Source: Mermis nigrescens (lineage: Eukaryota > Nematoda > Enoplea > Mermithida > Mermithidae). From it: a DNA stretch of 64,000 bases. Below are positions 1 to 12,200 of this stretch, in pieces; positions within the stretch are counted from its first letter, which is position 1, and each line of letters opens with the position of its first letter. The stretch lies in assembly GCA_036768485.1 (NCBI GenBank), contig JAVLUZ010000145.1, positions 20,338,706-20,402,705 on the forward strand. Direction: 5' to 3'. The position numbers and the translations under genes are program-made. Under the pieces are notes generated by a model. That model saw only the letters and a program-made list of their open reading frames with translations, searched no databases and was not told where the DNA came from.

Positions 1-201
1 AGTTACTTTATAATACGTTTCATCAACACGATTTTCAAGGTTTCGTTTTGATTCGTTATTTTATTCCTCTTAACCAAGGACCGGTTTTAAGTTTAAGCGA
101 TTAAAACTGCTAGAACGATTTTTATATACTGATCATACATGCACGTAGAGGGTGAGGGGGTATTACCCCTACCCCTATGTGCATGTATAGGGGGTGAGGA
201 G

Positions 202-693
202 CACACTTGGGCGTGGGGGGTTTGGGGGTACACATTGGTGTGGGGGTGATTTGGGGGGTATGCACCCCCAGAAGTTGAAATACCCCCCAGAAATCAAAAT
301 ACCCCAGAATTCGGATTCTAAAATTTTTTTGCTTTTTTAGCGATTTTTTGATGCCATTGGATAGTGCTCAATGAGAAACGTCGAAAAATGGTGTTTTTTC
401 GCCATACGACCACTTTTAAGACCATTTTTTGACCTTTGAAAATTCCCCCCAGAATTTTGGTGCTGCCCACCTATGTTTGAGAGGCATGCACTTCTCGAGA
501 AATAAAACTACTCCCCCAGAATTCAGTTTTTATAATTTTTTGTTTTTATCCCGCAATTTTTTGATGCCAATGGATAGTGCTCGATGAGAAACGTCGAAAA
601 ATGGTGTTTTTTCGCCGTACCACCATTTTTAGGGCCATTTTTTGACCTTTGAAAAATTTTGCACCCCCAGAATTTTGGTGCCGCCCACCTATG
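202..693 (-). mobile_element. A-family hAT MITE copy 1 (composite, 492 bp)
   Basis: Ends CACACTTGGGCG and CGCCCACCTATG; exact 8-bp duplication GTGAGGAG at 194-201 and 694-701. An internal second right end at about 475 shows partial duplication inside the element. Confidence 0.85.
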
Positions 694-744
694 GTGAGGA
701 GGTATTATTAGCGATTTCGAGATGATGAACGTTTTTTTGCATTA

Positions 745-923
745 CAGTAGCTCGCCACGAATGTTTACGTTTTAATATGCTCCATAGGATGATAGAGCTT
801 GTTAAGGCTTATATGTTTAACACGTCGGTCGTGCGTGATCGGCAATAGGGCCGACGTGTTAAAGATATAACCCTAACAAGCTCTAGAAGCTTATTAAAGC
901 GTAAACATTCGTGGCGAGTGGTG
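745..923. mobile_element. Tc1-like foldback element 1 (179 bp)
   Basis: An imperfect hairpin with arms of about 85 bp (745-830 and 851-923) and ends CAGTAGCTCGCCACGAA / TTCGTGGCGAGTGGTG, flanked by TA. The same E-family sequence without the insertion (54620-54640) shows a single TA at this point, proving TA duplication on insertion. Confidence 0.8.
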
Positions 924-1370
924 TATTTTTGAGGTCAAAAGCAGTAAAGACGTCAAAGTTTTTCCTGCGCTTTGCGCCAAATTAGTTTTTTAAAGCACTT
1001 TTTACTCAAAAAGCGCCCAGGATTGATAAAGTTTTGCATTTTTTATTGTTAAAAGTGATATAGTGCAGTCAAAATGGACTAAAAATGCTTTTAAAATGCA
1101 GCATTACCACGAAAAAAGGTTTTATGGGCTATTTTGACCATTTTGATCGTTAAAACAGCAAAAAAATCGTGGAACGTAAATTTACTGTTTTGGATTTTCG
1201 GGATTTCAACCCCCCCCTCTCGACCCTGACCTTGTGCACCTATTATACTGATTGTCATTTTATCTTATAAAAAAGCATTTATTATCAAGTAAAATATTAA
1301 GAGTTTTCATGTTATTCCAGTATTGTCTTATTTTTAAATATTTACTATATTATGCATGTTTGTGCGCTTA

Positions 1371-1820
1371 CAGGCCATGAAACTTTACGCTTTAAGATGC
1401 TTCTAATAATCTTACGGCGAGCACTGCCGGTCGGCCGTTCTGGTCTAAGATGACCTAGTAAAATGGTCGCTTTAGAAAGCGCTAGAATGACACTAGATAT
1501 TCCTAGCACATCTCAATATGCCGCACGCAGCATTCTATTTTTAGCTATGGCGCGATGGATTGACTCTATTGTTGTATTCCGTTACCTTCTTCCTGCGTTA
1601 TCTCGGTCAAGCAACAATAGAGTAAATCCATCGCGCCATAGCTAAAAATAGAATGCTGCGTGCGGCATACTGAGATGTGCTAGGAATATCTAGTGTCATT
1701 CTAGCGCTTTCTAAACCGACCATTTTGCTAGGTCATCTTAGACCAGAACGGCCGACCGGCAGTGCTCGCCTTAAGATTATTAGAAGCATCTTAAAGCGTA
1801 AAGTTTCATGGCCAGCACTG
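1371..1820. mobile_element. Tc1-like foldback element 2 (450 bp near-perfect hairpin)
   Basis: Arms 1371-1574 and 1611-1820 are inverted copies with few mismatches and a loop of about 36 bp. The right end reads CCATGGCCAGCACTG, i.e. CAGTGCTGGCCATG inverted, very like the ends of Tc1 transposons, and TA flanks both sides. No transposase remains. Confidence 0.85.
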
Positions 1821-1827
1821 TAATATT

Positions 1828-2050
1828 CATGTAAGGCTCGAAGTTTTGGGCGGGATGGTCCCCGGCCATTTTTAGGGGAGGGAGGTAAATGATTTCCAAT
1901 TTTTGGACAAAAATGACCAAAAAATGCCTAAAAACGGCCACAAAATTCGATTCTTCCCTAAAATCGGGGAAGTCTAAAAATTTTCTGGTTCTGTGGGGAT
2001 GAGGGGGCGTCCGACTTTGGGTGGGGGGATCCCCCACCCCCTCTTATATG
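1828..2050 (+). repeat. D-family short repeat copy
   Basis: CATGTAAGGCTCGAAG to CCCCCTCTTATATG, about 220 bp, with body AAATGACC..AATTTTTGG..GGGGG..GACTTTGGGTGGGG. The same family recurs at about 2753-2975, 4262-4496 (inverted), 17137-17353, 19279-19483, 51819-52030 (inverted), 52168-52311 and 52750-52926. Confidence 0.7.
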
Positions 2051-2752
2051 TTTGGTGCATTTGATATGTAAGTTTTGTAATCAGATATGATTTACGAGTA
2101 CTAGTTTTCTAGGCATTTTCTGTGCTTTAGTTGAGCATTTTCATGCTTAGAAGTTTTTTCGTTTTTGAAGTTTTTTTCTTGCATTTCGTATTTTTTTAAT
2201 TTTCCTTTTTTGTCTTGATTAGAAGTTCCGGTTTTTCTTGTTTGCCTGTCAAAAAATGTATCTATACCACGCTGGTGCTCAGTTTTGCTTAGAAAAGTCC
2301 CGATATTTAAATATCAAGCCGTGAAGCATCAATTATATTGGTTGCGTCGTGTGTAAACTTGTATGTGCACATATGTAAATGTCTACGTGATGAAAAGAAA
2401 AGCGCCGATTTTTTCGATTAATATTTTAGGGATTGAAAATATTCAGCCTTTATCGCGCTATATTTACTTTACATTGCTCGATTGTTACCCTTCACCATTT
2501 TACTTTTTGATTTTCACTCTTTTTTTACTTTCACTTTGTTTTACTTTTACTCTTGCCTTTGACTTACTTTTAATCTTTACCTAACTTCTAGTTTTACGCG
2601 TAAATCTGAATATGTGCAGGTTCGTTTACTTTACACCATGAGTCCGTCCCCGCACAGACTTTGTAAACTCGCTATGTTTGAACTAGAAAATGGTCGGAAA
2701 ATGTTTAAAAAAATGAAAGATAAGTAGTGTAAACAGATATTAATTTATGGGG

Positions 2753-2975
2753 GCATATATGTGATGGCTCGAAATTTGGGTTTTATTGGCCATTTGGGGA
2801 GAGGGGGGGGGTAAATGACCTCAAATTTCTGGCCAAAAAACGCCTAAAAACGGCCAAAAAATTCAATTTTCCCCCTAATCGGGGGGGGGGTAAAAAAGTT
2901 TTTGGCTTTTGGGGAGGGGCGATGTGGGGGACGTCCGACTTTGGGTGGGGGATTCCTCATCCCCCCTGTTTCATG
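2753..2975 (+). repeat. D-family short repeat copy before SMC4 exon
   Basis: ATGTGATGGCTCGAAATTTG to TGTTTCATG; ends only about 58 bases before the first SMC4 exon in the window, so it may supply part of the acceptor region. Confidence 0.65.
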
Positions 2976-3032
2976 CATGGGGGGCGCAAGGCCCTCACCG
3001 CCCTTATTGAATAAATAGCGCCTATCGTAAAG

Positions 3033-3280
3033 GCACAATGAGCGGCGGAGGGAGTCGACAAATGAAGGGTCGAATGGGCCGGTCCGTGGCCGCCGCGTCG
3101 CCTTCGGTCGAAATGGGCCCCGAAAAAATTAGGCAATTGGACGCCCAAATTCAGCAACTCACCGAGAGCCTCAATTCTTTGCGCCAAAAACGCGGCGATT
3201 TGGAGAAAAAAGTGGAAAATTTGTTGGCCGCTAGCCAGCGTTTAAAAAATCTTGCCGAAAAATGCTCTTTGGATTTGAAA
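3033..3280 (+). CDS. SMC4: SMC4 exon: hinge end and start of C-terminal coiled coil
   Basis: The frame reads [16 protein letters not shown], the highly conserved end of the SMC4 hinge, then coiled coil rich in Q, L and E up to SLDLK. I place the acceptor at the AG ending at 3032, so the exon begins with the last two bases of the Gly codon. The donor is GTAGTT at 3281 (phase 0). An upstream ATG-led reading would start at 3038, but this is an internal Met, not a start codon. Confidence 0.85.
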
Positions 3281-6200
3281 GTAGTTACTTATTCGCTTTA
3301 CACCGTCTACTAGTGTAAAGTTCGATTTATGTATGTGAAGTGCTTCACTTCGAGCGGTTTAATAGCGTACATGATCGTGGGGGTGGGGAGTTGCATCCGA
3401 CTGAAACTTTTCACCCCCTCTCTCAGAAATTATTTTCATCCTCCCTCAAAATTCGTAATTTACATAAGTTTTGCGAAAATTCGAGAAAAATTCTAAGAAA
3501 AGGTGCCGTTTTAATCGTTTTTAGCCACCTATCTGCTCAAAATTGTCAAATTTTCGGCGCTTCGCACCATTTACTCATTTTTGGACGATATTTTGTTCAA
3601 ATTGTTCTATTTTTTCAATTTGTTTTTTTTTAATTTTTTTAAAATTTTTTCAAATTTTGTTTTAAATTTTTTTTTATTTTTTTCATTTTTTTAAATTGTT
3701 TTTTCTAAATTTTTTTAATTGTTTTTTTTTAAAATTGGTATACTATAGATATTGCATGATCAGAAACGCCGAAAATCGGATGTGCATGCCTCCTTAAAAA
3801 ATTTTGCGCTGTGGCTGTGGCGAGTTTTCAATCGATACAGAATGAGTTACAAAATTTTCGGTTGGAAATTGAGTGAAATTTCGCTTGAAATCTGTTTTTG
3901 AGCAAATATACATACGTACATATGTATGTATTTTAATTCGTACTGTTCTCTTCACGAGATTTAAACATATTTACACGCACATATAACAATCCTAATAAAG
4001 TTTTCAGGCCATGATATAACATGGTCCTAGTCCTACGTTATGCTTAGCTTGGGAATGCATGGAAAAAAATTTCCGTGCTGTAAGGATGAATAGAACAACA
4101 AGGTGCGCAAGGTCAAACTTTCAGGGGGGGCTGAAAAACTTAAATTGGTAGATAGCTACGTGTTTCGTAATCACGCTTCTGTAGCCTTTTCGTACTAAAA
4201 ATAGCTATTCAGCTTTTTTTGAAGTCGAGAAAATGGCTAAATATCCTTTTAAAACTCAGAATAGACAATAACAGGAGGATGGGGGGAGGAAATCCCCACT
4301 CAAAATTGGTCGTACCCCATCCCCCTAAGCCAGGAAATTTTTGAACCTTCAATTTTTGGAAAAAATCGAATTTTTCGGCCGTTTTAAGACGTTTTTGGCC
4401 GTTTAAGACGTTTTTGGCGTTTGGGCCGAACATTGGAGGTCAATTACCCCCCCCCCCTTCCCTAAAAATGACCGGGGACCCCCACTCACCACACATGCAT
4501 ACTGAGGGCAGGGTATCCCCCTACCACAACTTTGGAAGGCATACCCTCCTTAGGCCATTTCCGGGCCAAAACCTATTGTTGGAATTATGAAAGCGCGCCA
4601 AACGATGCCCAGCAGTATAATCTGTAGTATTTTTCGAGTAGTACTCTTCCAATCATTCGTTCAAACACTTTTTGGCCCATTATTCTGCCCATATTTAATA
4701 GTCAAAGTCATTCTATCGTTCTTATTATCATTTGTTTTCATGCAACTTAATCACGAATATTCACGAAGAGTAAAATACAACGAATTAAAGCATTTTTACG
4801 GGTTGTGACAGGGGGAGAGTTAAGGAACGGCAAAAATATCTAAATAATCAACATAAACTCATCATTTTAGCGCCATAATTAGCCATAAAAATTAATCATT
4901 CACCCCACTCCCTCAACTTTTGACCGTGTGCATTAATCCCCCTCTATAGATTACGAGCCGTTACATGCATGTATGTATAGAACAGATATAATTACTCACT
5001 TCGTGCAAAGCGCCCGAAAATTTTCGAGAATTTTACACCTTTTTTATGGTCCCGTGCACCGGGGAAAGTCTTTGCCAAACACAAAAACATGGGTCTTCTA
5101 TGCTTAAGATAATGTTATTGAATGTCAAATTTTCGGTCTAGCGATTTTCTTTGCATGCTACGTTGTCCCCTGACGAGGCCCAAATAGCTAACGATTATTA
5201 AGAGTATTTCTCAACAGTGCTTCTTGGAAATTAAGAGCGTATTTGCATTTCAAAGGCTAATTATATAAAAAGGCGTCTAAACAACGAGCTCTTGTTAGCT
5301 AATTGTTCAGGGCCCGGTTGCTCGACTCGACCATTAATACAGGTTTACCTTAACGTTAATGGTCACCTTAACGCAACCATTAATAAATGGTCGCGTTAAG
5401 TTCGATTTCCACATTAACAGAACCACTAAAAAATCGGGTTGCTCGACTCAACCATTCAGCTCGACTTTAAGGGAAATCTAATGCTCGATTTTAATGTCGC
5501 TTGCTGGACTCTACCTTAGTGCAAGCCATTAATTAGGGCTCGGTTTTTTAATGGCTGCCTTAAGGCCGCTTGCTCGACTGAAGCCTTAACGCTCCCATTG
5601 AGCGTTTAATGATTTCTTTAAGGGAAATTAGGTTGCTGGGCTTCACCCTAACACCTTTAATGGCTTTGTCAAGGTTAATTCTTTAAGGAGTGTCAAAGCT
5701 ACCTTAACGAACTCGTTAATTATTTCCTACACTTTAAAACTGACACTTGTTTCAATCACATATTCATATTATAAATAATGTGACGCATGCTCGCTAATCC
5801 GTAGTCCAATGAAGTCCTTTAATTTGAATTTTTGAATTAAAAATTTGATTCAAACAGTTCGATGACAATGAATTTTACTGTATATTTCATTCTGGACCGA
5901 ATTCTTTCCAGTTGGCTCCTTCGTTTTTTTGTTGTAGACAAAAATGCGAAAAAATCAACAAAAGAATATCTCTATTTTATATTTTCTCATTCTTCGATTT
6001 CCATATTTTCACAGACGATCAACTTTCCATATATTTACAAACAATCAAGTATCCTTCATCCAGACTAACGAGTGTTTCCACTCATTTCTCTCATTAAGCT
6101 TATCGCTGTCACTGCAATCCATTATCAGGCGAATTAAGATCGGCACCAAAATTCAGGAGGTAAACGAATTAAGTCGGAGAATATTTGAATTCAATGACTA

Positions 6201-9200
6201 GAATTCTCGAAGTTTTATATGTATATCCTCAATTAAAACAATCCTCGTGAAATACACAACATAACACAACCATTAAACTTTCCTTAATGCAACCATTAAG
6301 CTTACCTTAAAGCTACCATTAGACTTCCCTTAATGCAGCCATTGAGAGTTTTTGTTAATGGTTTCTTTAATGGTACCCTCAACAAATGCTCGACCATTAA
6401 TAAATGGTCAAGTCGAGCAACCCGATTTTTACGAACCATAACGAAACCATTAGTTAAGGTTTTATCGTAACGTTAATGGTTTGGTTAAGGCAATGTTAAT
6501 GGTCGTTAGCGTCCAGGTAAAGTCGAGCAACCGGATGACCAGTTAAAGTCAATTTTTAATAGGTAGCCTTTATTAGGGTGAAGTCGAGCAACCCTGCGCA
6601 GATATTTTAGTCGTTTCTTTACATTAGTGGATAAGCGTGCACGAAACAAATGCATAATAATTAAAGCGACGGAATGACTTGGACCATCCAATATGAGCGG
6701 AGTAATGGAAAAAAATATCTTGATGAAAGAATGAACTGCATACTGCTCGAAAAATGAGTGCACGCACGAGATAATACAGAAAATTTTATTTGAAAAGAAA
6801 ATGAAATAGAATTGATCAAATGGTAATTTCGATTGCATTGAATTAGAATTTTCTCAATCTTTGCAACGTAGACACAGTGAATACCTTAGTACATGAAACA
6901 AATTACAAAAGTAGCGAACCGAAGTCCACCATCAAAAAGTCCAACCAACTAACCAAACAATCCACGGTGTTCCTCTTAGCTTTCCTTATATATACTTATC
7001 AAAACATCAGCTCACGGGTTTGACTTTTTTATAAGTCTTACACGTATTTACAGAACTATATTTATCTAGTGAACGACTGTAAACGATTTATTTCTACTTC
7101 TTTGGAATTAAAACCTATATCCACACGATCCAGACTTCTGAAGGAGGGCGGTGGAATGGGGGGGTAAACGGTAAACCGAGCTTCCTCGGAGGGGTAGGCT
7201 TGAAGAAAATTTGCAGATTTTGTATTTACACCTTCATTTAGGTCGCTTTCAGTTAGCAGCATCAGCAGGTCTCGGGGTGGGGGGTCAAAAATTAAGCTTT
7301 TTGGGGTTGAAATGACATCAGAAACTAGTGGTTCGTCAATTTAAAGCACTTTTAAAGAAAATTTTCAATTTTCATTCGTTTTTGCCTTCACTTTGCCTCA
7401 TTGTCCGGAGAAAATTTTCCATTTTTCCATCCTAGAGGTCTCTAGATCAGACATGCACGTGGGAGGGTTGGGGGTCCTCCTGACCCCCAGAATGGAAAGT
7501 AGAAAATTTGTGGGGAAAATTACGCAAAACGAAGGTCAAAAACGGATGAAAAATGAAAATTTGCTTCGAAAGTGCTTCAAATTGACCGAAAACTGCGTAA
7601 TAACGTACTTTTAACGCCCTTTTAGTGCTTATATGAGTTTTTAAGGTCATTTTGGCCCAAAAAAGCATGATTTTCAAACCCTCCCCCAGACCGGCTGACC
7701 GCCTCCCCCAGATCAGCCATGCTGTGCACTTATGGTCTAGCCCCCAAACCCCCAATGCATGCCTGGTTAGCACTTGTTGTCCAGAACAGACCTGAACATA
7801 TGTAAATATATTAAATATACCATATGTAAACTTTTTAAGAAAATATTTACTGTTTTTAGAATATAGTAAGTACATATGTGTATGGAGCGAAATTGTGTAC
7901 AAGCTGCTTGTCAAAAACAGGTAAGAGAAGTTCTGCCTCACTTTCTGCCCTTCTTCCTTTGTTTTGTTTCTACCCCTTCGTTCCACAAAAAGCAGTGCAT
8001 TCGTTGAGTGCACGGAAAAAGTCCTCAAATTAGCTGCTTCAGTCAGTTGTTTTTATTAAATCCTGACTTTTGCCTAAGTTTTCTCCAAATTAAAAGACAA
8101 TAAGGATCGGTTAATCATTTGACTATCCATCGTCCATTAATCTATAATGGGAAAAGTCTGGATAAATGACGTAAACACTCAGTATGCTTACAAACACTTA
8201 TATAAATAATATGTAAATAGCTTATATGCACATATTTCGGACTAAAAATGACCAAACACGCACCTAAGTGTAGCAAAAATCCTAAATTTTACCCCTGCGC
8301 GACTCAAAAATCTCGATTTAACTCCTCCCTGGCTAACTTGTCTTTGTGAGTCCATGGTAAACAGGTACATATATTACATCTCTAAGCTCACACGGTATGT
8401 TTCCGAGTTTAAAAAGGCTATATAGCTAGTTTTTCGAGCCCAAAAAGGCTACATACATATATAGCAATGTTTCTTACACCCTCACCCACATGCTCTTGTA
8501 TTTTCAGCAGATGAAATAAATAATCTTTTCATCTTCAAAAGCGCCTTTTTTGGGCTGAAAAAACACCGTTTTTCACACAAGATTGATTTATTTATTACAT
8601 TTTTGCTATTGGAACATGTGTGCTAGCCAACAATGTCTATAGCATTAAAAAATGTCAGAGGAATTCAATTTAATAAAATGAAATATAGTCAAAAAATGAG
8701 TTTAAAATCTGAGACTTTCGAGCCAACTAGCTGAAACCTTTTAAAATAGCATATAATTAATTAATATCCGTTGGATTGTGTAAAGTGAGTGTGACTTCCT
8801 GTCGTCCTTCACACTCTCATGCAATGCGCTGGATTCGGTGTATAACGAGCGGACGAAACGAATTAGATAAGCTTAATGGGTGTAATGTCCTTTGGCAAGT
8901 GTAAAGTGCCAAGTCGTACGATCAATCGTTTCATAAAACATTGTTATCGCTCGAACTGAGTATCGTGTAAAGTTCAAAAGAAGTGTAAAGTATAAAATAA
9001 GTGTGAAGTACGAGAGTACGTGTTTTTTACGTTTGATATTTCGTTTGCTTTGAAATCTTCGATTGAAGAGGAGCCTTTGCTGAAAAAGCAAGTCGCTAAT
9101 CAGGAAAAAATTGTAAAGCAAACCACGGTCGACGAAAATGAGAAAAGGCGCTTGCAAAAGAGTATCGATTCACTGGATAAGGGTATGTGCTACATACATA

Positions 9201-12200
9201 TACAATAATTAGCGTTTATCATACTGTATTTTCTACTTTACGCAATATTTCTCCTAGTGTGTTTTAATAGGATTCGATAGTGGCTCTAATTAAAGCATAG
9301 AGCTCCAATTGAATCGTCTGGAGTGTAAACTACTTTACACTCTCAAAATCGACTCACTTACATTTGCTGTTAAACTTTCTAGAATTTTGTCGCCTACTTT
9401 TGGCTTAATAAAGCTTTATCGCTTTTTCAAATCCTTCTTATGTTCGTATCAGCCTATATATTTTTTACGTGTGCTTTTATTGTTTTTTATTCAATTTCTA
9501 TGTCGTACATGCTATTTTTCTACATGTTTTATAGAATATCAAAAGATAAATGAATCTGCCGAAACGGTCCGCGTTAAAGTCGACGGGTAAGCACGAGTAC
9601 GGTAATAAATGACTTAGTGTAAAGTTAATAATATTGATATAATTAATGATAAATATAAATATTATTTATTAGTTATAATATAATTAATATTAATGATCTG
9701 TTAATTTTATTTATTAATAATCAGTAAACGCTTTCGCGACGTTGAATATTCAGACTTGATTAGGTCTCTGGTTTTTTCCGAAATTCTTAAACTTCTCGAC
9801 GGTATGTGGTTAAAATTTCTATTTTTTTAGTTGTAAAGTTAAACTGTACAAGATAATTAACAGGCTTACTTTACACCAAGCCTTGTTGATTAAATCTATG
9901 TTTGACATTGTGTTTTGTTTCTTAAAACTTATTCGTGTTGAGATCAAGTCGTTTCTGTCTGTACAATTTGTACAGTCATTGAGTTTTTACTTATTGTTTG
10001 CTATTGGCTTCATTAAAAATTGTCCGCTTATTATTCTGCATTTTATTTTACATTCATTTTACATTTTGTAATATTGTAAATTTTACATTTTCACGATTTA
10101 ACCTCATATGTTAATCACTGTTTTTTTATGTACGAGGCAAAGGTTTTGAGGCTCGTACAAAAATTTTCGGATTCAAAGACTTTCTGGGGGCAAAGTAATA
10201 GTAATTTTAACGCTTTTTGAGTATTTTTCGGCAAATTTTCAGAAAATTTTATCATGATTGCAATCCATTTACAGCTCCAAGCGCGGGCATTAAACACTCC
10301 ATAATCAATATTTATGCGTCTTTGTACAGATTTAAGCATCTTTTACACACTGTTTTATAAAGATTCTAAGCAGAAAAAAAGAAGTATTAAACTTTGCACT
10401 TTTTCTGCCGTTTGAAGGACTTTTTATTTTTGTGTTGCATTAAATTCATAAGCGAATAGCTGTCTAATGAGATTCAGTCAGCGTATTGCAATTGCCGTAT
10501 TATTTCTGATTGTATAGCACAACTTATTTTAGCTTTCTGAGTCGAATTTTATGTACAGTGTAAATTAAACTCAAGACTCATCAAAATTTCGGCGCTCCAC
10601 GCCAAAGTATTATAGCCAGCTGTATTTAGGACAAAGTAACTCGTTTTGTGGAGCGTGCGGGTCCAGGATCACAATTTAATATTATGAAAAAATGTGTTTA
10701 TCTAATAGTATATCTATATCATACATGGGCACACTCATTTTTCCCAGGTCCCAGTGACCTTCACAGGCTTGCGTGGTTGCTCAGAATGCCCAGAACAGCA
10801 GTGCCATTTTTCAGGGACAATTTTTGGGCACGGTATTGGCCTATTTAGTCTATAGACTATGGTCATACATACAAATATCACATAAATACATATATTTTAC
10901 CCGATATATCTGTACTACAGTCTCATTAATCACACCAATATGATGGAAAAGTATGCAATAACATATCAAAATAAATCGATTTAATTGTGTTTTGTGTTGG
11001 CCAACAGCAATAAGCAAGTACGTTGTTGGCTGGGCACAGCAGCACATAATTAATTCAATTACGTGGTTGTTCATGCTTTTCTAACAACGGCTTAATTAAC
11101 AAAGTGGCTAGTATGTAATTGGCTAGCCAACAATGTTAAAAATGTTGTTGACTAAAAAGATCAAAGGTCAGTTCTGTGGTTGGACATGTAAAACTAAAGA
11201 AAATGGACTAGCCAACGGGGAAACATCTTGGTTGGCTACCAACCACGTAAACTTAGCATTGGACCAATGTTCATTTTACAAATTTTGAAAATTTTTGTCT
11301 TTATTCTCGCATTTTACGTGGCTCTTCCCAAATTTTTGCGTGGTTGGCCTTATTTCGCTTTGAGTGGTCCGTGGTTGTTCGACTCCCCTGCCTCAAGTCG
11401 CTTGACCCCCTCTTGACCCTATGCATATTGTCACGCCCGGTAGTGGGTATACATAATAATCACATATTCATCATAGTATGGGTCACTCCGCGTATTAACG
11501 TCTGTCGAGCTCCGTAATAATATTCATTTTAGTGATATATTCCGCATGTCTCTGTGCACGTCAGCTGAGTTCAATAAATAATCCTCAGGTCAACATACTT
11601 GGACCACCTAACGGGCTGACCATCTCGGACTGAGCTGTCTTGTGCATTGTGCAGCTGTGTGCATTAACGCGCATACACGCATATAAAACCGGTGCTATTG
11701 GGCGAACCCTATAGCCTTTATCAGCACTGACTCCTCGCTCAGCAGTTTTTACGTGCAAGGCTCGGACCAGTTCCCTTCAGTTGTTATGTCCCTTCAATAT
11801 ATGCGTTGAATTCCTGTTCTAACATGCTCATCACGTGTCAATGGATTACTGTAGTAGCGTGTTGCGTGTTGCGTTTCTACCTGACAATATGTATGATCTA
11901 TATATTATACGTACAAAAAGTTTTGGCTCATACAAAGACTTTTCCGGAGATCTTTGTTCATGCACAAAGGGGCTCGTACAAAAAAACAGTGTATGTAATA
12001 TTTAAAGATTAATTATTTGTAAACCTCTGTTTGTTTACCATGACTGACCCGCGTATCTCACTTTACACTTTTTCGATTCTTCAATATTTAATAGGTTTCA
12101 CAAGCAAATCATGGAAATCAGCGAAAAGTTAGTTGGAAAGGTGCAAAAACGTCTGGACGAATGCAACAAAGAATTGGAAGAATGCCGAAAGAATATAACA

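Larger units (their letters stand above)
134..1244. mobile_element. E-family hAT-like MITE with two nested insertions
   Basis: Starts CATACATGCACGTAGAGG and ends CCTTGTGCACCTATT; ATACTGAT (8 bp) is duplicated exactly on both sides. It contains an A-family element (202-693) and a Tc1-like foldback (745-923). Without them the unit is about 430 bp, like other E copies. Confidence 0.8.
3796..9070. other. SMC4 intron, otherwise repeats and AT-rich DNA
   Basis: Besides the listed repeats, 7250-7760 holds further MITE-like DNA (ACATGCACGTGGGAGGGT; CCCCCAGATCAGCC). 8380-8520 has GGCTATATAGCTAG palindromes. From 8770 to the exon GTGTAAAG is repeated four times. No gene seen. Confidence 0.6.

Noticed and set aside
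7447..8028. A 193-residue open frame on the - strand
   Set aside because: It runs through MITE-like sequence and AT-rich DNA, with no domain, no conserved text and no splice logic.
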